Assembly (NCBI GenBank): GCA_012728375.1
Contig: JAAYFF010000026.1
Span: 1 to 43,577 of the forward strand
Origin: Bacillota bacterium
GTDB lineage: Bacteria > Bacillota > Dethiobacteria > DTU022 > UBA8154
DNA: 43,577 nucleotides
Reading direction: 5' to 3'
The notes under the pieces were generated by a model. The model saw nothing but the letters and a program-made list of their open reading frames with translations, did not search any database and had not been told where the DNA came from. Position numbers and translations under genes: made by a program. Position 1 is the first letter of the stretch. Each line of letters starts with the position of its first letter. Positions 25,077 to 34,404 of the stretch are shown here, piece after piece.

Positions 25077-25961
25077 ATGTTTGATGGTCAAACAAAAATA
25101 ACGGGCATCTTCGGCGACCCTGTGGCACACTCTTTATCTCCGGCCATGCAAAACGCGGCCTTTAAGTCAAAGGGCTTAAATTATGTGTATCTTCCTTTTC
25201 CCGTTCGCAGGGAACATCTCCCTGAAGCCGCCAGGGCTCTTATTCCATTGGGTCTGGCAGGCATTAATGTTACCTCTCCCCATAAAGAAACAATTATTCC
25301 CTTTCTCCATGAACTTTCCTCCGAAGCAGAATTTATGGGAGCAGTAAATACCGTTGCCGCTCGGGACGGCCGATTAAAGGGCTTTAATACCGACGTTGTC
25401 GGGTTTCTTTACCTGCTACAAAATTTGGCACCCCTTTCAGTAAAAGGGGAGAAGGTCTGCCTTCTAGGGGCAGGGGGAGCTGCCAGGGCGGTCTCTGTGG
25501 CGCTGGCCCGGTCCAAAGTTGGACACGTGGCCATTTGTTGCCGCACAATGGAAAAGGGAGGGGCTATACGGGAAATGTTAAGTAAAAACGGGCTGCTCAG
25601 CCTGAAGGAAACAAGCGTATGGCTGCTGAACGGGGATACTTTTCCGGAAGTGTTGGGAGACAGTGCCTTTATTATTAACGCTCTGAGCGTCGATCCCGTT
25701 GAAAAAGGTTTGCTTCCCGCCAACAAAAGATATGACGGTTTAAAAGCAGCCATTGACGTGCGCTATACCCCCCCGGAAACTCCTTTCCTGAAATGGGCCT
25801 CCTCTGCAAATAAAGGATGCCGGACGGTAAACGGGCTGGATATGCTGCTCGGGCAGGGTACAGCAACCTTTGAAATTTTTACAGGCCTGAAAGCACCGTT
25901 TCAGGTCATGAAAGAGGCTTTGCAAAAACAGCTGGCCGGTAAACCGGGTGAAAATGAATGA
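25077..25961 (+). CDS. aroE: Shikimate 5-dehydrogenase
   Basis: 294-aa NADP-dependent enzyme reducing 3-dehydroshikimate. Substrate-binding HSLSPAMQNAAF, catalytic Lys in INVTSPHKETI, FNTDVVGF and the nucleotide loop LLGAGGAARAVSVAL are intact. The ATG at 25077 has GGAAGGGG seven bases upstream and gives the usual length; the ATG at 25050 adds nine residues. The stop overlaps the aroK start (ATGA). Confidence 0.95.
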   Translation: MFDGQTKITGIFGDPVAHSLSPAMQNAAFKSKGLNYVYLPFPVRREHLPEAARALIPLGLAGINVTSPHKETIIPFLHELSSEAEFMGAVNTVAARDGRLKGFNTDVVGFLYLLQNLAPLSVKGEKVCLLGAGGAARAVSVALARSKVGHVAICCRTMEKGGAIREMLSKNGLLSLKETSVWLLNGDTFPEVLGDSAFIINALSVDPVEKGLLPANKRYDGLKAAIDVRYTPPETPFLKWASSANKGCRTVNGLDMLLGQGTATFEIFTGLKAPFQVMKEALQKQLAGKPGENE

Positions 25962-26542
25962 AATTTGCCGAACTAATTGCATCTGAGGGCTGCCATTTAA
26001 CGAAAGGGAAGTTGCCGGCCAATATTTTCCTGACGGGGTTTATGGGTGCGGGTAAAACCAGTGTAGGAAAACTTTTGGCCCCCCGGCTTGGAATTGATTG
26101 CTATGATACGGACGAAATTATAGCTGCCGCGTCGGGAATGAGTATCCCTGAAATCTTTACAAGCAAAGGGGAAGCCTTTTTCCGCAATATGGAAAGCGAG
26201 CTGCTGAAATTGCTGGGAGAAAAACCGCCCGGAACCTGCGTTGTCTCCACAGGAGGCGGAGCCGTGCTGCGACGGGAAAACACAACGGCAATGCGCAGAA
26301 ATGGGCTTATTGTTTTTCTCCATATTACAGCTGAGGAGGCCTGCAAAAGGATAGGCCAAAGCAAAAACAGACCTCTATTAAATACCGCTGATCCTCTGAG
26401 GTTCATCAGAGAGCTGCTGGAAAAACGCACGCCTTTTTACAGCAATGCGGATCTCGTCGTGGAAACTTCGGGTTTAACTGTTGCCGAAACAGTAGACAAG
26501 GTCATTAAAGCCCTCAAGGAGTGGAAAAATGAACAAAAATAA
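25958..26542 (+). CDS. aroK: Shikimate kinase
   Basis: 194-aa ATP-dependent kinase making shikimate-3-phosphate. The Walker A loop is [12 protein letters not shown], followed by DTDEII (substrate-binding Asp), [24 protein letters not shown] and the lid with RPLL. The first ~20 residues before NIFLTGF are an extension not needed by the family, so the real start might be internal; the ATG used overlaps aroE by 4 bp, which supports coupling. Confidence 0.94.
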   Translation: MKFAELIASEGCHLTKGKLPANIFLTGFMGAGKTSVGKLLAPRLGIDCYDTDEIIAAASGMSIPEIFTSKGEAFFRNMESELLKLLGEKPPGTCVVSTGGGAVLRRENTTAMRRNGLIVFLHITAEEACKRIGQSKNRPLLNTADPLRFIRELLEKRTPFYSNADLVVETSGLTVAETVDKVIKALKEWKNEQK

Positions 26543-27383
26543 AAAACTGCTGGTCCTTCACGGCCCCAACCTGAACCTGCTAGGAAAAAGGGAGCCGCAA
26601 ATATATGGAAAGCTAACCCTGGAAGAGCTTAATAACCTGATCTATCGGGAAGCTGAAAGACTGGGAGTGTCGGTAGATTGTCATCAGTCCAATCATGAAG
26701 GCAGCTTAATCGATCTTATTCACGGTGCGGAGTCCAAATATGACGGTATTGTTTTTAATCCCGGGGCTTTTACCCACTACAGCATAGCCCTGCGGGATGC
26801 TGTGGCAGGAGTAACAGTTCCAACCATTGAAGTCCACCTTTCCAACATATCCAGCCGGGAAGATTTTCGCCACCGCTCTGTAATTGCCCCGGTAGCCTGG
26901 GGACAAATTAGCGGTTTGGGGCCGCAGGGTTACCTGCTGGCAATGCGAGCTCTTGTTGACAGAGGAAAAGAGGTTTTTTCCCCGGAAGGAAGCGAAGAAA
27001 CTGCCGGGAAACAGCTTATCAGCAAAACAAGGGCGGTCAGGGGTGCCATCGATGTAAGCTCGAACGGTGAAAATGAAATTCTTGAGGCAACGGAGGAACT
27101 GCTTCAGGAGATGGTTACAAGAAATAGTATTAACAAGAGCGATATAGCAGCAGTAATTTTTTCCGTAACCAGCGATCTGAACGCCGTCTTCCCGGCAAAA
27201 GCGGCGCGCCGGATGGGTTGGAGAGATGTTCCGTTGTTCGATGTTGTAGAAATTGATGTGCCCGGAGCGCTGCCCCGCTGCATCAGGGTGCTGATGCTCA
27301 TTAATACAAATAAGGGTATTCATGAAATTAAACACGTTTATTTAAAAGGCGCCGCTGTTTTGAGGAAGGATCTCCGGCAGTAA
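26529..27383 (+). CDS. Fused type II 3-dehydroquinate dehydratase and AroH-type chorismate mutase
   Basis: 284 aa, two enzymes in one chain. Residues 1-148 are a complete type II dehydroquinase: [14 protein letters not shown] with Arg21 and catalytic Tyr26, [10 protein letters not shown], His103 in [11 protein letters not shown], and Arg114. A linker of about 17 residues follows. Residues 166-284 are a complete AroH chorismate mutase: Arg171 (like Arg7 of the Bacillus enzyme), [11 protein letters not shown] with Phe221 and Lys224, Glu241, Arg253 and Tyr271. The position of Bacillus Cys75 is Asp238. There is no stop or frameshift between the parts. It overlaps aroK by 14 bp and closes the operon. 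Confidence 0.93.
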   Translation: MNKNKKLLVLHGPNLNLLGKREPQIYGKLTLEELNNLIYREAERLGVSVDCHQSNHEGSLIDLIHGAESKYDGIVFNPGAFTHYSIALRDAVAGVTVPTIEVHLSNISSREDFRHRSVIAPVAWGQISGLGPQGYLLAMRALVDRGKEVFSPEGSEETAGKQLISKTRAVRGAIDVSSNGENEILEATEELLQEMVTRNSINKSDIAAVIFSVTSDLNAVFPAKAARRMGWRDVPLFDVVEIDVPGALPRCIRVLMLINTNKGIHEIKHVYLKGAAVLRKDLRQ

Positions 27384-27413
27384 AAAAGCCCCGGATATTT
27401 CCGGGGCCTTTTA
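27383..27413. terminator. Bidirectional terminator between the aro operon and the LysM gene
   Basis: GCCCCGG (27388-27394) pairs with CCGGGGC (27401-27407), flanked by AAAAAA on the left and TTTT on the right, so it can end transcripts from both sides. It begins at the stop of the last aro gene. Confidence 0.88.
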
Positions 27414-27418
27414 TAACC

Positions 27419-28489
27419 TTAAAAACAATTTAGAGGCACGTTGATGATCTGACCGACAAAAATAATATCGGGATCCTCAATTTGCGGATTGGCATTAAGA
27501 ATAGCTTGAACGCTGACACCGGTACGTCTGGCTATGCTGCTCAAGGTCTCCCCTGCTGAAACATAGATTTGAATGGTATCCGGCGGCGGATCCGGGGGAA
27601 GGGGAGGCGTAACCACCAAATTAATAACTTGATTGACAAAAATCTGATCCGGATCGTCAATTTGAGGATTTTGTGCAAGCAATAACGGCACCGTCAGCCC
27701 GAAACGGCGTGCAATAGAAAAAAGGGTATCTCCAGGTCTGACAAGGTACTGTGCCCGGGCGGAACCAGGATCCGGCGGCCTGGGAGGATCCGCGGGAATG
27801 GCAATTATTTGGCCGGGGAAAATTATATTTGGGTTGACGATCCCCGGATTAACGGCAAGGATTTCCGACACCGTAACTCCAAAAATCTCTGCAAGTTCAA
27901 AAAGCGTATCACCTTCAATAGCTACGATATTCAAAAGCCTGTCATTCTCTTTACGTCCAACCGGTACATTAATAATTTGTCCGGCAAAGATAATATTCGG
28001 ATCCCGGATTTGCGGATTTGCGGCAATAATCGCATCCACGCTTACACCGGTACGCCGGGAAATACTAAAAAGGGTTTCCCCTCCTGAAACATAAATCTGG
28101 ATCGTTTTCGAAGTCGGCGGTGCCGGTAGCGGAGGCGTTACGGGCAAATTGATGACCTGATTGACAAAAATCAGATTTGGATTTGTAATTTGCGGGTTAG
28201 CTGCAATAAGCGCATCTAGACTTATTCCAAACTGCCGGGCGATGAAAAAGAGCGTATCTCCTGCCCGGACCAGATACTGGGCTCTGGAAAAACCCGGATC
28301 AGGGGGTACCGGTGCATCAGCGGGGATAGATATAATCTGGCCGGGGAAAATGGTATTCGGATCCTTGATGCCGGGGTTAGCTGCCAGGATTTCTTCAACA
28401 GATACTCCGAAAATTCCGGCAAGGAAAAAAAGTGTATCAGATGGTCTGACAACTATATTAACATGGTTAACATGCGGTCTTCGGTGCAA
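27419..28489 (-). CDS. Six-LysM repeat protein, probably spore-associated
   Basis: 356-aa protein made almost only of LysM domains: about 12-56, 71-116, 132-176, 187-232, 247-292 and 308-352. They form two copies of a three-domain block with a 175-residue period; the linkers repeat too (Pro-rich PADxPxPPDPG and PVTPPLPxPP). LysM domains bind N-acetylglucosamine polymers. There is no signal peptide or membrane helix and it begins MHRRPHVNHVNIVV, so export is unlikely by Sec; in spore formers such proteins usually sit on the spore (SafA-like). TTG start with AAAGGAGG eight bases upstream. Confidence 0.85.
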   Translation of the reverse strand: MHRRPHVNHVNIVVRPSDTLFFLAGIFGVSVEEILAANPGIKDPNTIFPGQIISIPADAPVPPDPGFSRAQYLVRAGDTLFFIARQFGISLDALIAANPQITNPNLIFVNQVINLPVTPPLPAPPTSKTIQIYVSGGETLFSISRRTGVSVDAIIAANPQIRDPNIIFAGQIINVPVGRKENDRLLNIVAIEGDTLFELAEIFGVTVSEILAVNPGIVNPNIIFPGQIIAIPADPPRPPDPGSARAQYLVRPGDTLFSIARRFGLTVPLLLAQNPQIDDPDQIFVNQVINLVVTPPLPPDPPPDTIQIYVSAGETLSSIARRTGVSVQAILNANPQIEDPDIIFVGQIINVPLNCF

Positions 28490-28580
28490 TATTTTTCCTC
28501 CTTTCTGTTATGTTTTAACTGCTATACTAAGTTACGCTTGAGAAAGTAAAATGTGCAGAAAAATGTAGCTAATTTTTCCC

Positions 28581-28610
28581 TTGACAAGCTTATTGAGTGT
28601 AATTTATAAT
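28581..28610 (+). promoter_or_regulatory. Sigma-A promoter of the acetyl-CoA synthetase gene
   Basis: TTGACA (28581-28586), 18-bp spacer, TATAAT (28605-28610). The presumed start is followed at once by ACGGGC-ATT-GCCCGT (28615-28629), a hairpin at the very 5' end of the mRNA that may stabilise it. The leader before the ATG is about 120 nt. Confidence 0.75.
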
Positions 28611-28735
28611 CATAACGGGCATTGCCCGTGTTTCGGCTTAGCCCCTATCTTATTTGCTGTACTAATTGGCATTTAAATTCAGTGCTGTCGGCAGTAATGC
28701 AAGTTTTTCAATAAAAATATTATAGGAGGTTAATT

Positions 28736-30730
28736 ATGGGAGAAATTAAGTCGATGGCGGACGAAAACCGGATGTTTCCACCACCAAAGGAATTCGTTGA
28801 CCAAGCTTACGTAAAGAGCAGGGAAGAGTACGAAAAAATGTGGAAGCAGTCCGTTGAGGACCCGGAAACCTTCTGGGGCAACCTGGCAAAGGACCTTTAT
28901 TGGTACAAACCATGGTTTAAAGTCAACAGAGAGGACTTTGCCAAAGCGGAAGTGGAATGGTTCATCGGCGGCAAAACAAACCTTTCCTATAACTGCCTTG
29001 ATTACCAGATTGAAAAAGGAAAGGGCGACAAGGTTGCCATTATCTTTCAAGGTGAACCGGAAGATGATGTAAAGAAAATTACTTACAAAGAAATGCTGTC
29101 ACTGGTCTCCAAATTTGCCAATGTTCTGAAGAAAAAAGGCGTGCGCAAAGGAGACCGTGTTGCTATTTATCTGCCCATGATCTGGCAGCTTCCCGTTGCC
29201 ATGCTGGCCTGCACCAGAATTGGCGCCATCCATACAATCGTTTTCGGCGGTTTTTCTGCTGAGGCTCTTAGAGATCGGATTCTCGACGCAGGCGCAAAAA
29301 TACTTATCACCGCGAATGGTTACTGGCGTTCCGGCAAGCACGTGAGCTCCAAGGCCAATGCTGACAAAGCACTCGAGCTCTGCTTGGCAGAAGGTCATAC
29401 CGTTGATAAAGTTATTGTCGTAAGAAGACTTGAAGATTTGGATGTCCCGATGAAAGAAGGAAGGGATACCTGGTTTGAAGATGAAATGGCAGCTACAGAT
29501 ATAGACGATGTCTGCCCGGCAGTGATGATGGATGCTGAAGATCCTCTCTTCATTCTCTATACCTCCGGTTCAACAGGAAAACCCAAGGGAGCGCTTCATA
29601 CAACCGGCGGGTACATGGTTTATGCTTATGCAACAGTCAAATACGTCTTTGATATAAAAGACACGGACGTTTACTTCTGTACTGCGGATATCGGCTGGGT
29701 TACCGGCCACTCCTACGTCGTTTACGGACCCATGTTAAACGGCGCTACTTCCATCGTTTATGAATCTGTTCCCACATTCCCGAAACCCGACAGATTCTGG
29801 CAAATCATTGAGAAATTTAAAGTCAATGTCTTCTACACAGCACCTACCGCTGTCAGGGCACTGATGAAAGAGGGCGAGCAATGGCCTCAGGGAAGGGATC
29901 TTTCCTCCTTAAGGCTTCTCGCTTCTGTGGGTGAGCCCTTTAACCCTGAAGCATGGTTGTGGTTCCACAAGTACATTGGAGGAGAAAAGTGCCCCATAAC
30001 GGATACATGGTGGCAGACCGAAACCGGCGGCCATATGATTTGCTCGCTGCCCGGAGCAATACCCACCAAACCAGGCGCAGCAGGACTGCCGTTCTTTGGT
30101 GTGAAGGCAGTTGTCCTGAAGCCCAGATCATCAGGTGATGAACCTGCCGTTGAGTGCGATGTAAACGAAGGCGGCGAGCTTTGCATGGCCCGTTCATGGC
30201 CTGGTATGATGAGAGGCGTCTTTGGAGACCCCGAAAGATTTTACAACACATACTTTATTCAGCAGCCCGGTTATTATTTCTCCGGTGACGGGGCGAGAAA
30301 AGACGAAGACGGGTATTTCTGGCTCCTCGGACGTGTGGACGATGTTGTTAACGTATCCGGTCACAGGTTGGGAACTGCTGAGATCGAGGCAGCTCTTAAT
30401 TCATATGAGGGCGTTGCCGAATCGGCGGTTGTCGGTTTCCCCCACGACATTAAAGGGGAAGACCTGTATGCATACGTCATTCTGAAAACAGGCGTTCAAC
30501 CTAGCGACGATCTTAAAAAAGCGCTGGTCGCACATGTGAGAAAGGAGATCGGTCCCATCGCATCTCCCGGTAAGATTCAGTTCGTTTCAGGTCTGCCTAA
30601 GACAAGGTCAGGCAAGATCATGAGAAGAATCTTAAGAAAAGTTGCTTCCGGCGAAATAGATCAGCTTGGAGATACCACAACACTTGCCGATCCTTCTATC
30701 GTAGACGAAATTGTAGCAGGCAGACAATAA
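28736..30730 (+). CDS. acs: Acetyl-CoA synthetase, AMP-forming
   Basis: 664-aa ANL-superfamily enzyme making acetyl-CoA from acetate, ATP and CoA with AMP and PPi. The N-terminal ACAS_N segment has EYEKMWKQSVEDPETFWG; the core has the P-loop YTSGSTGKPKG, DTWWQTETGGHM and YFSGDGARKDEDGYFWLLGR, and the C-terminal hinge ends PKTRSGKIMRR whose Lys is the known acetylation target. Length is normal. AGGAGG lies before the ATG. It is monocistronic between a promoter and a terminator. Confidence 0.96.
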   Translation: MGEIKSMADENRMFPPPKEFVDQAYVKSREEYEKMWKQSVEDPETFWGNLAKDLYWYKPWFKVNREDFAKAEVEWFIGGKTNLSYNCLDYQIEKGKGDKVAIIFQGEPEDDVKKITYKEMLSLVSKFANVLKKKGVRKGDRVAIYLPMIWQLPVAMLACTRIGAIHTIVFGGFSAEALRDRILDAGAKILITANGYWRSGKHVSSKANADKALELCLAEGHTVDKVIVVRRLEDLDVPMKEGRDTWFEDEMAATDIDDVCPAVMMDAEDPLFILYTSGSTGKPKGALHTTGGYMVYAYATVKYVFDIKDTDVYFCTADIGWVTGHSYVVYGPMLNGATSIVYESVPTFPKPDRFWQIIEKFKVNVFYTAPTAVRALMKEGEQWPQGRDLSSLRLLASVGEPFNPEAWLWFHKYIGGEKCPITDTWWQTETGGHMICSLPGAIPTKPGAAGLPFFGVKAVVLKPRSSGDEPAVECDVNEGGELCMARSWPGMMRGVFGDPERFYNTYFIQQPGYYFSGDGARKDEDGYFWLLGRVDDVVNVSGHRLGTAEIEAALNSYEGVAESAVVGFPHDIKGEDLYAYVILKTGVQPSDDLKKALVAHVRKEIGPIASPGKIQFVSGLPKTRSGKIMRRILRKVASGEIDQLGDTTTLADPSIVDEIVAGRQ

Positions 30731-30747
30731 AAGGGAAAAACATCTTG

Positions 30748-30787
30748 AAAAAAAGGCTGTTGCCAGCAAGGGCAGCAGCCTTTTTTT
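30748..30787 (+). terminator. Rho-independent terminator after acs
   Basis: AAGGCTGTTGCC pairs with GGGCAGCAGCCTT around a 5-nt loop; runs of A on the left and seven T on the right. Strong intrinsic terminator. Confidence 0.92.
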
Positions 30788-30910
30788 GTTATAAAATAAT
30801 TCAACCGGCACTAATCAGTGGAACCATTTCCAGGCTTTTGTTATAATAATAACATACTTCTATGAGCATTACGGGGAACACTTGTTGAAAAGGAGGAAAT
30901 AATATAAGTA

Positions 30911-32980
30911 ATGAATACGCTATTGAACGAAATTGTTAGCAGGGCAGAGAGCGAAGGAAGAACTTACCTTATGGAACACGAGTGCAAAGAAATTCTGGCC
31001 GGGGAAGGAATCGCTACTACCGGTATTTCCGTCGCCCGGTCCGCGGTTGAAGCTGTGGAAATAAGTAATAAAATTGGATACCCTGTAGTGCTGAAAGTTT
31101 TATCCCCGGAAGTAATTCATAAATCCGATCTTGGGGGGGTAAAGTTAAATATCAAGGATGCTGCCGGTGTGGAGAGGGCTTACGAGGAGATTACCAAGGC
31201 CTTTTCCGGCAATAAAGTAATAGGGGTCGCGGTGCAAAAAATGGCTCCCTCCGGGCTTGAAGCCATCATCGGCGTGAGCAGGGATCCTGCTTTTGGACCT
31301 GTTTTAATGTTCGGATTGGGCGGGGTTTTTGTGGAGGTACTTAAGGATGTATCTTTTCGAATCCTGCCGGTAACAGAGGCGGATATTGATGAAATGCTTC
31401 AAGAAATACGGGGTTACAAATTGCTGCAGGGGTACAGGGGAACAGAGGTAGATCTCCGCGCTCTGAAGGACCTTCTGTTCAAGATATCCGACCTGGTGAT
31501 GAGATGCCCCGAGATCAGCGAGCTCGATTTAAATCCCGTCTTTCTTTATCCCCAGGGCTATATAACCGTTGATGCCCGCATAATTCTGGGAAAACCGGAA
31601 AAAACTTTACCCGCAGTAACCTCGGACCAAAATAAAAACACCCTGCAAAAACTTTTTTATCCGGAAAGCATTGCCGTTGTCGGTGCATCGGACAAGCCCG
31701 GCAAGCTGGGCTGGAACATTTTTCATAATCTGCTGTATCATCGCTTTGCCGGCAAGCTCTATCCCGTTAACGTTAAAGCAAAAACAGTCCAGGGGGTTCC
31801 GGCGTACTCCAAAATCGAGGACATAGAAGATACAGTGGATTCAGCGATCATTATGGTCCCAGCGGCTCAAACCTTGCAGGCTTTTGAGGAATGCTGCCGC
31901 AAAGGAATTAAAATGATTGTTATTGAGTCGGCAGGATTTGCCGAAACCGGTGAGGATGGGAAAAGCGTGGAAAAGGAGCTTAAGCGCTTGGCGGAGTCTT
32001 ACAACTGCCGTTTTGTGGGCCCGAATTGCTCCGGTATTATCAATACTCATCATAATGTGGTCCAATCCATCGGGCAGGTAGGAGACCTGCGCAAAGGAAA
32101 TATCGGTCTTGTCGCCCAGGCAGGTGTTTATGCCGCAGGCATGCTCTGGGGCATCAGGCATACTATGGACTTTGCCGTTGTGGCTACCATCGGCAATAAG
32201 GCCGATATTAACGAAACTGACATTCTGGAATACCTAGGAGAAGATAAAAATATCGAAGTGATTTGCATGTATCTGGAGGACGTGAAAAGCGGCCGTAAAT
32301 TTATTGACGTAGCCAGGAAAATCACTGCACAAAAACCGGTCATCGTGCTGAAATCGGGGCGTACAGAAGCCGGGAAAAAGGCCGTCTCCTCACATACTGC
32401 CTCCCTGGCCGGCAATGATCTCATTTACGATGCTGCTTTCAGGCAGGCGGGCATTATCCGCGCCCGGGACAATGATCATATGTTCGGCCTGGCAAAGGCC
32501 TTTTCCAAGCAGCCCTTTCCTTCCGGGGATGGTGTCTTGGTGATGTCCTATACGGGTTCGCTGGGAGTAGCGGCTGCAGACGCTCTTTCCCTTAACAAAA
32601 TGAGGTTGGCAGAACTGGACGACGAAACCCGCAGATATTTAAGAGAAATTTTACCCCCATACGTGGCCTGCAACAATCCGGCAGACTACACTTTTGATAT
32701 GAATGCCGCGCAGGTGAGGGACACTATTGAAATCGGGCTGCGCAGCAAAGATATCAGCAGCTTTATTGCAATTCTTCAGGCTGAAATCCTGGATACCTAT
32801 GTTCAAGAATTAAAAAAGATCGATTTCCAGGGAAAACCCATTCTCTGTTGTGTACCATGCAAAGAATTTGTTATGAACGAAGTAATTGCCCTGGAACAGG
32901 CCGGCTTTCCTGTCTACTCCACGCCTGAGGAAGCCGTCGAAGCCCTCGCGGTAATGTACAACTTCAAGCGCAAATTATAA
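30911..32980 (+). CDS. Acyl-CoA synthetase (ADP-forming), fused subunits, ATP-grasp domain first
   Basis: 689-aa NDP-forming acyl-CoA synthetase that can make ATP from acyl-CoA. Residues 1-225 are the ATP-grasp (beta-like) part with GYPVVLKVLSPEVIHKSDLGG. From about 240 come the CoA-binding fold (PESIAVVGASDKPGKLG) and the succinyl-CoA-ligase-like part, with the phospho-His near 495 in SSHTASLAG. The beta-then-alpha order is found in one branch of these fused proteins. The substrate (acetate, propionate or other acid) is not visible. It is separate from acs by a terminator. Confidence 0.92.
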   Translation: MNTLLNEIVSRAESEGRTYLMEHECKEILAGEGIATTGISVARSAVEAVEISNKIGYPVVLKVLSPEVIHKSDLGGVKLNIKDAAGVERAYEEITKAFSGNKVIGVAVQKMAPSGLEAIIGVSRDPAFGPVLMFGLGGVFVEVLKDVSFRILPVTEADIDEMLQEIRGYKLLQGYRGTEVDLRALKDLLFKISDLVMRCPEISELDLNPVFLYPQGYITVDARIILGKPEKTLPAVTSDQNKNTLQKLFYPESIAVVGASDKPGKLGWNIFHNLLYHRFAGKLYPVNVKAKTVQGVPAYSKIEDIEDTVDSAIIMVPAAQTLQAFEECCRKGIKMIVIESAGFAETGEDGKSVEKELKRLAESYNCRFVGPNCSGIINTHHNVVQSIGQVGDLRKGNIGLVAQAGVYAAGMLWGIRHTMDFAVVATIGNKADINETDILEYLGEDKNIEVICMYLEDVKSGRKFIDVARKITAQKPVIVLKSGRTEAGKKAVSSHTASLAGNDLIYDAAFRQAGIIRARDNDHMFGLAKAFSKQPFPSGDGVLVMSYTGSLGVAAADALSLNKMRLAELDDETRRYLREILPPYVACNNPADYTFDMNAAQVRDTIEIGLRSKDISSFIAILQAEILDTYVQELKKIDFQGKPILCCVPCKEFVMNEVIALEQAGFPVYSTPEEAVEALAVMYNFKRKL

Positions 32981-33041
32981 TACCTAATTTATATTTAATA
33001 GGAAGTATTAGGGCAAAGGGGAAGGAGGTGATTATCGAAAA

Positions 33042-34133
33042 ATGAGCAAAATGTTTGAGCAAACGGCAATAAAAAATCTGGTATTGCCTAATCGCTTTGT
33101 CCGCTCAGCAACATATGAAGGAATGGCTACCGAAGAAGGAGCTGTAACTTCTGCCCTTGTTAAGATAATGGTGGAACTCGTCAAAGGGGGCATTGGCCTA
33201 ATTATTACGAGCCATGCCTATGTCAGCCCGGAAGGCCAGGCAGGCCTCCGGCAAATGGGCATTTATAAAGACGAACTCATTCCCGGGCTTCGAGAAATGG
33301 TTGAAGCTGTTCATGAGCACGGCGGGAAAATTATCATGCAGATTTCCCATGCCGGAATTTTTTCCACTTATAAAATGAGCGGCCAAACACCGCTGGCTGT
33401 TTCGGGATTACCCGGCAGACCTTACCATGAATTAACGGAGCGGGACATTCAACGGTTGATTGCCGCTTTTGCCGATGGGGCAGACAGGGCCAAGGCCGCG
33501 GGATTCGACGGAGTACAACTGCATTCGGCCCACGGCTATTTGCTCAGCCAGTTCCTTTCACCGCTTTTTAACCGGCGGGAGGACGAATACGGGGGAAATA
33601 TTGAAAACAGAGCACGCATTCATCTGGAAGTATGCAAAGCTATCAGAAAGACCGTTGGCGAAAATTACCCCGTATTGATAAAATTAAACTGCAGCGATTT
33701 TGCCGATAATGGCCTTACGGCAAATGAATCGCTGCAAGTTGCTCGTATGCTTGCCGCTGCAGGTCTAAGCGCAATTGAACTAAGCGGTGGCCTGCTCACG
33801 AGCAGCGACTTATCTCCAAGCCGGGTAAAAATAAAAAACGAGGAAGACGAAGCATATTTCAGGGAACAAGCGCAAAACTTTAAGCATATCCATATCCCTC
33901 TTATTCTGGTTGGCGGTATACGCTCTTTTTCGGTAGCTGAACGTTTAGTTGAAGACGGGGTTGCGGATTATATCTCTATGAGCCGCCCGCTTATCAGGGA
34001 ACCCGGTTTAATAAACCGCTGGAAATCCGGAAACATAAGCCGGGCAGAGTGTATATCGTGCAATGGGTGCTTTAGAACCATGGGCTCCATCAGTGGTGTA
34101 TACTGTGAAGCCAAGGGCAGGGGCAGAGGATAA
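33042..34133 (+). CDS. NADH:flavin oxidoreductase, Old Yellow Enzyme family
   Basis: 363-aa FMN barrel enzyme reducing activated alkenes or related compounds. NRFVRSATYEGMA at the N-terminus, QISHAG, GFDGVQLHSAHGYLLSQFLSP, NRREDEYGG and a C-terminal VGGIRS with phosphate-binding residues mark the family. After the barrel comes ECISCNGCF with Cys337, Cys340, Cys343 and a later Cys355, the 4Fe-4S site of the 2-enoate reductase/trimethylamine dehydrogenase branch; the large FAD/NAD C-terminal half of that branch is missing. AAGGAGGTGA precedes the ATG at a longer-than-normal distance. Confidence 0.9.
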   Translation: MSKMFEQTAIKNLVLPNRFVRSATYEGMATEEGAVTSALVKIMVELVKGGIGLIITSHAYVSPEGQAGLRQMGIYKDELIPGLREMVEAVHEHGGKIIMQISHAGIFSTYKMSGQTPLAVSGLPGRPYHELTERDIQRLIAAFADGADRAKAAGFDGVQLHSAHGYLLSQFLSPLFNRREDEYGGNIENRARIHLEVCKAIRKTVGENYPVLIKLNCSDFADNGLTANESLQVARMLAAAGLSAIELSGGLLTSSDLSPSRVKIKNEEDEAYFREQAQNFKHIHIPLILVGGIRSFSVAERLVEDGVADYISMSRPLIREPGLINRWKSGNISRAECISCNGCFRTMGSISGVYCEAKGRGRG

Positions 34134-34136
34134 TCC

Positions 34137-34404
34137 GTGAAAATATCCCGCTACATGACCCCTTTTACAAAACAGGGCCTGGCCCTCGAGGGGCAGCCTG
34201 CCCCTCAACTGTATTTCCACCGACCCCTTGGAACCCTTACCGCTTTTAAAGCAGGATTTGTCCTGGATGTTGGAAGAACGGGCCTTTCCTCCGGAAAACA
34301 ACAAGGGGGTTAGCGCCCCCGCCCCCATCTCCTGGGACAGGGGGTTTAGCGAAATACCACCGGTGCTTATCGCCCGGCTGATCTTACAGGCGCCGCAGGA
34401 ATAG
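34137..34404 (+). pseudogene. C-terminal remnant of a class I SAM-dependent methyltransferase
   Basis: This gap of 389 bp between two genes holds coding debris. One frame from GTG 34137 reads ISRYMTPFT, then EGQPAPQLYFHRPLGTL and AFKAGFVLDV, stopping at 34311. A shifted frame continues with EERAFPPE, PISWDRGFSEIPPVLIARL and a stop at 34402. Together they match, in order, the end of methyltransferases with the pattern QLYFHRPL-(x)-FKAGFVLDGLEEPAF-(x)-W-EIPPVL. No N-terminal SAM fold is left. At least one frameshift, plus a deletion in the LSVLL region, separates the pieces. Confidence 0.7.

Noticed and set aside
26706-27335. 209-codon antisense frame inside the dehydroquinase/mutase fusion
   Set aside because: Composition and lack of a start site mark it as a shadow of the strongly coding opposite strand.
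27798-28541. Several + strand frames opposite the LysM gene
   Set aside because: They are regular shadows caused by the repeated LysM codons on the minus strand.
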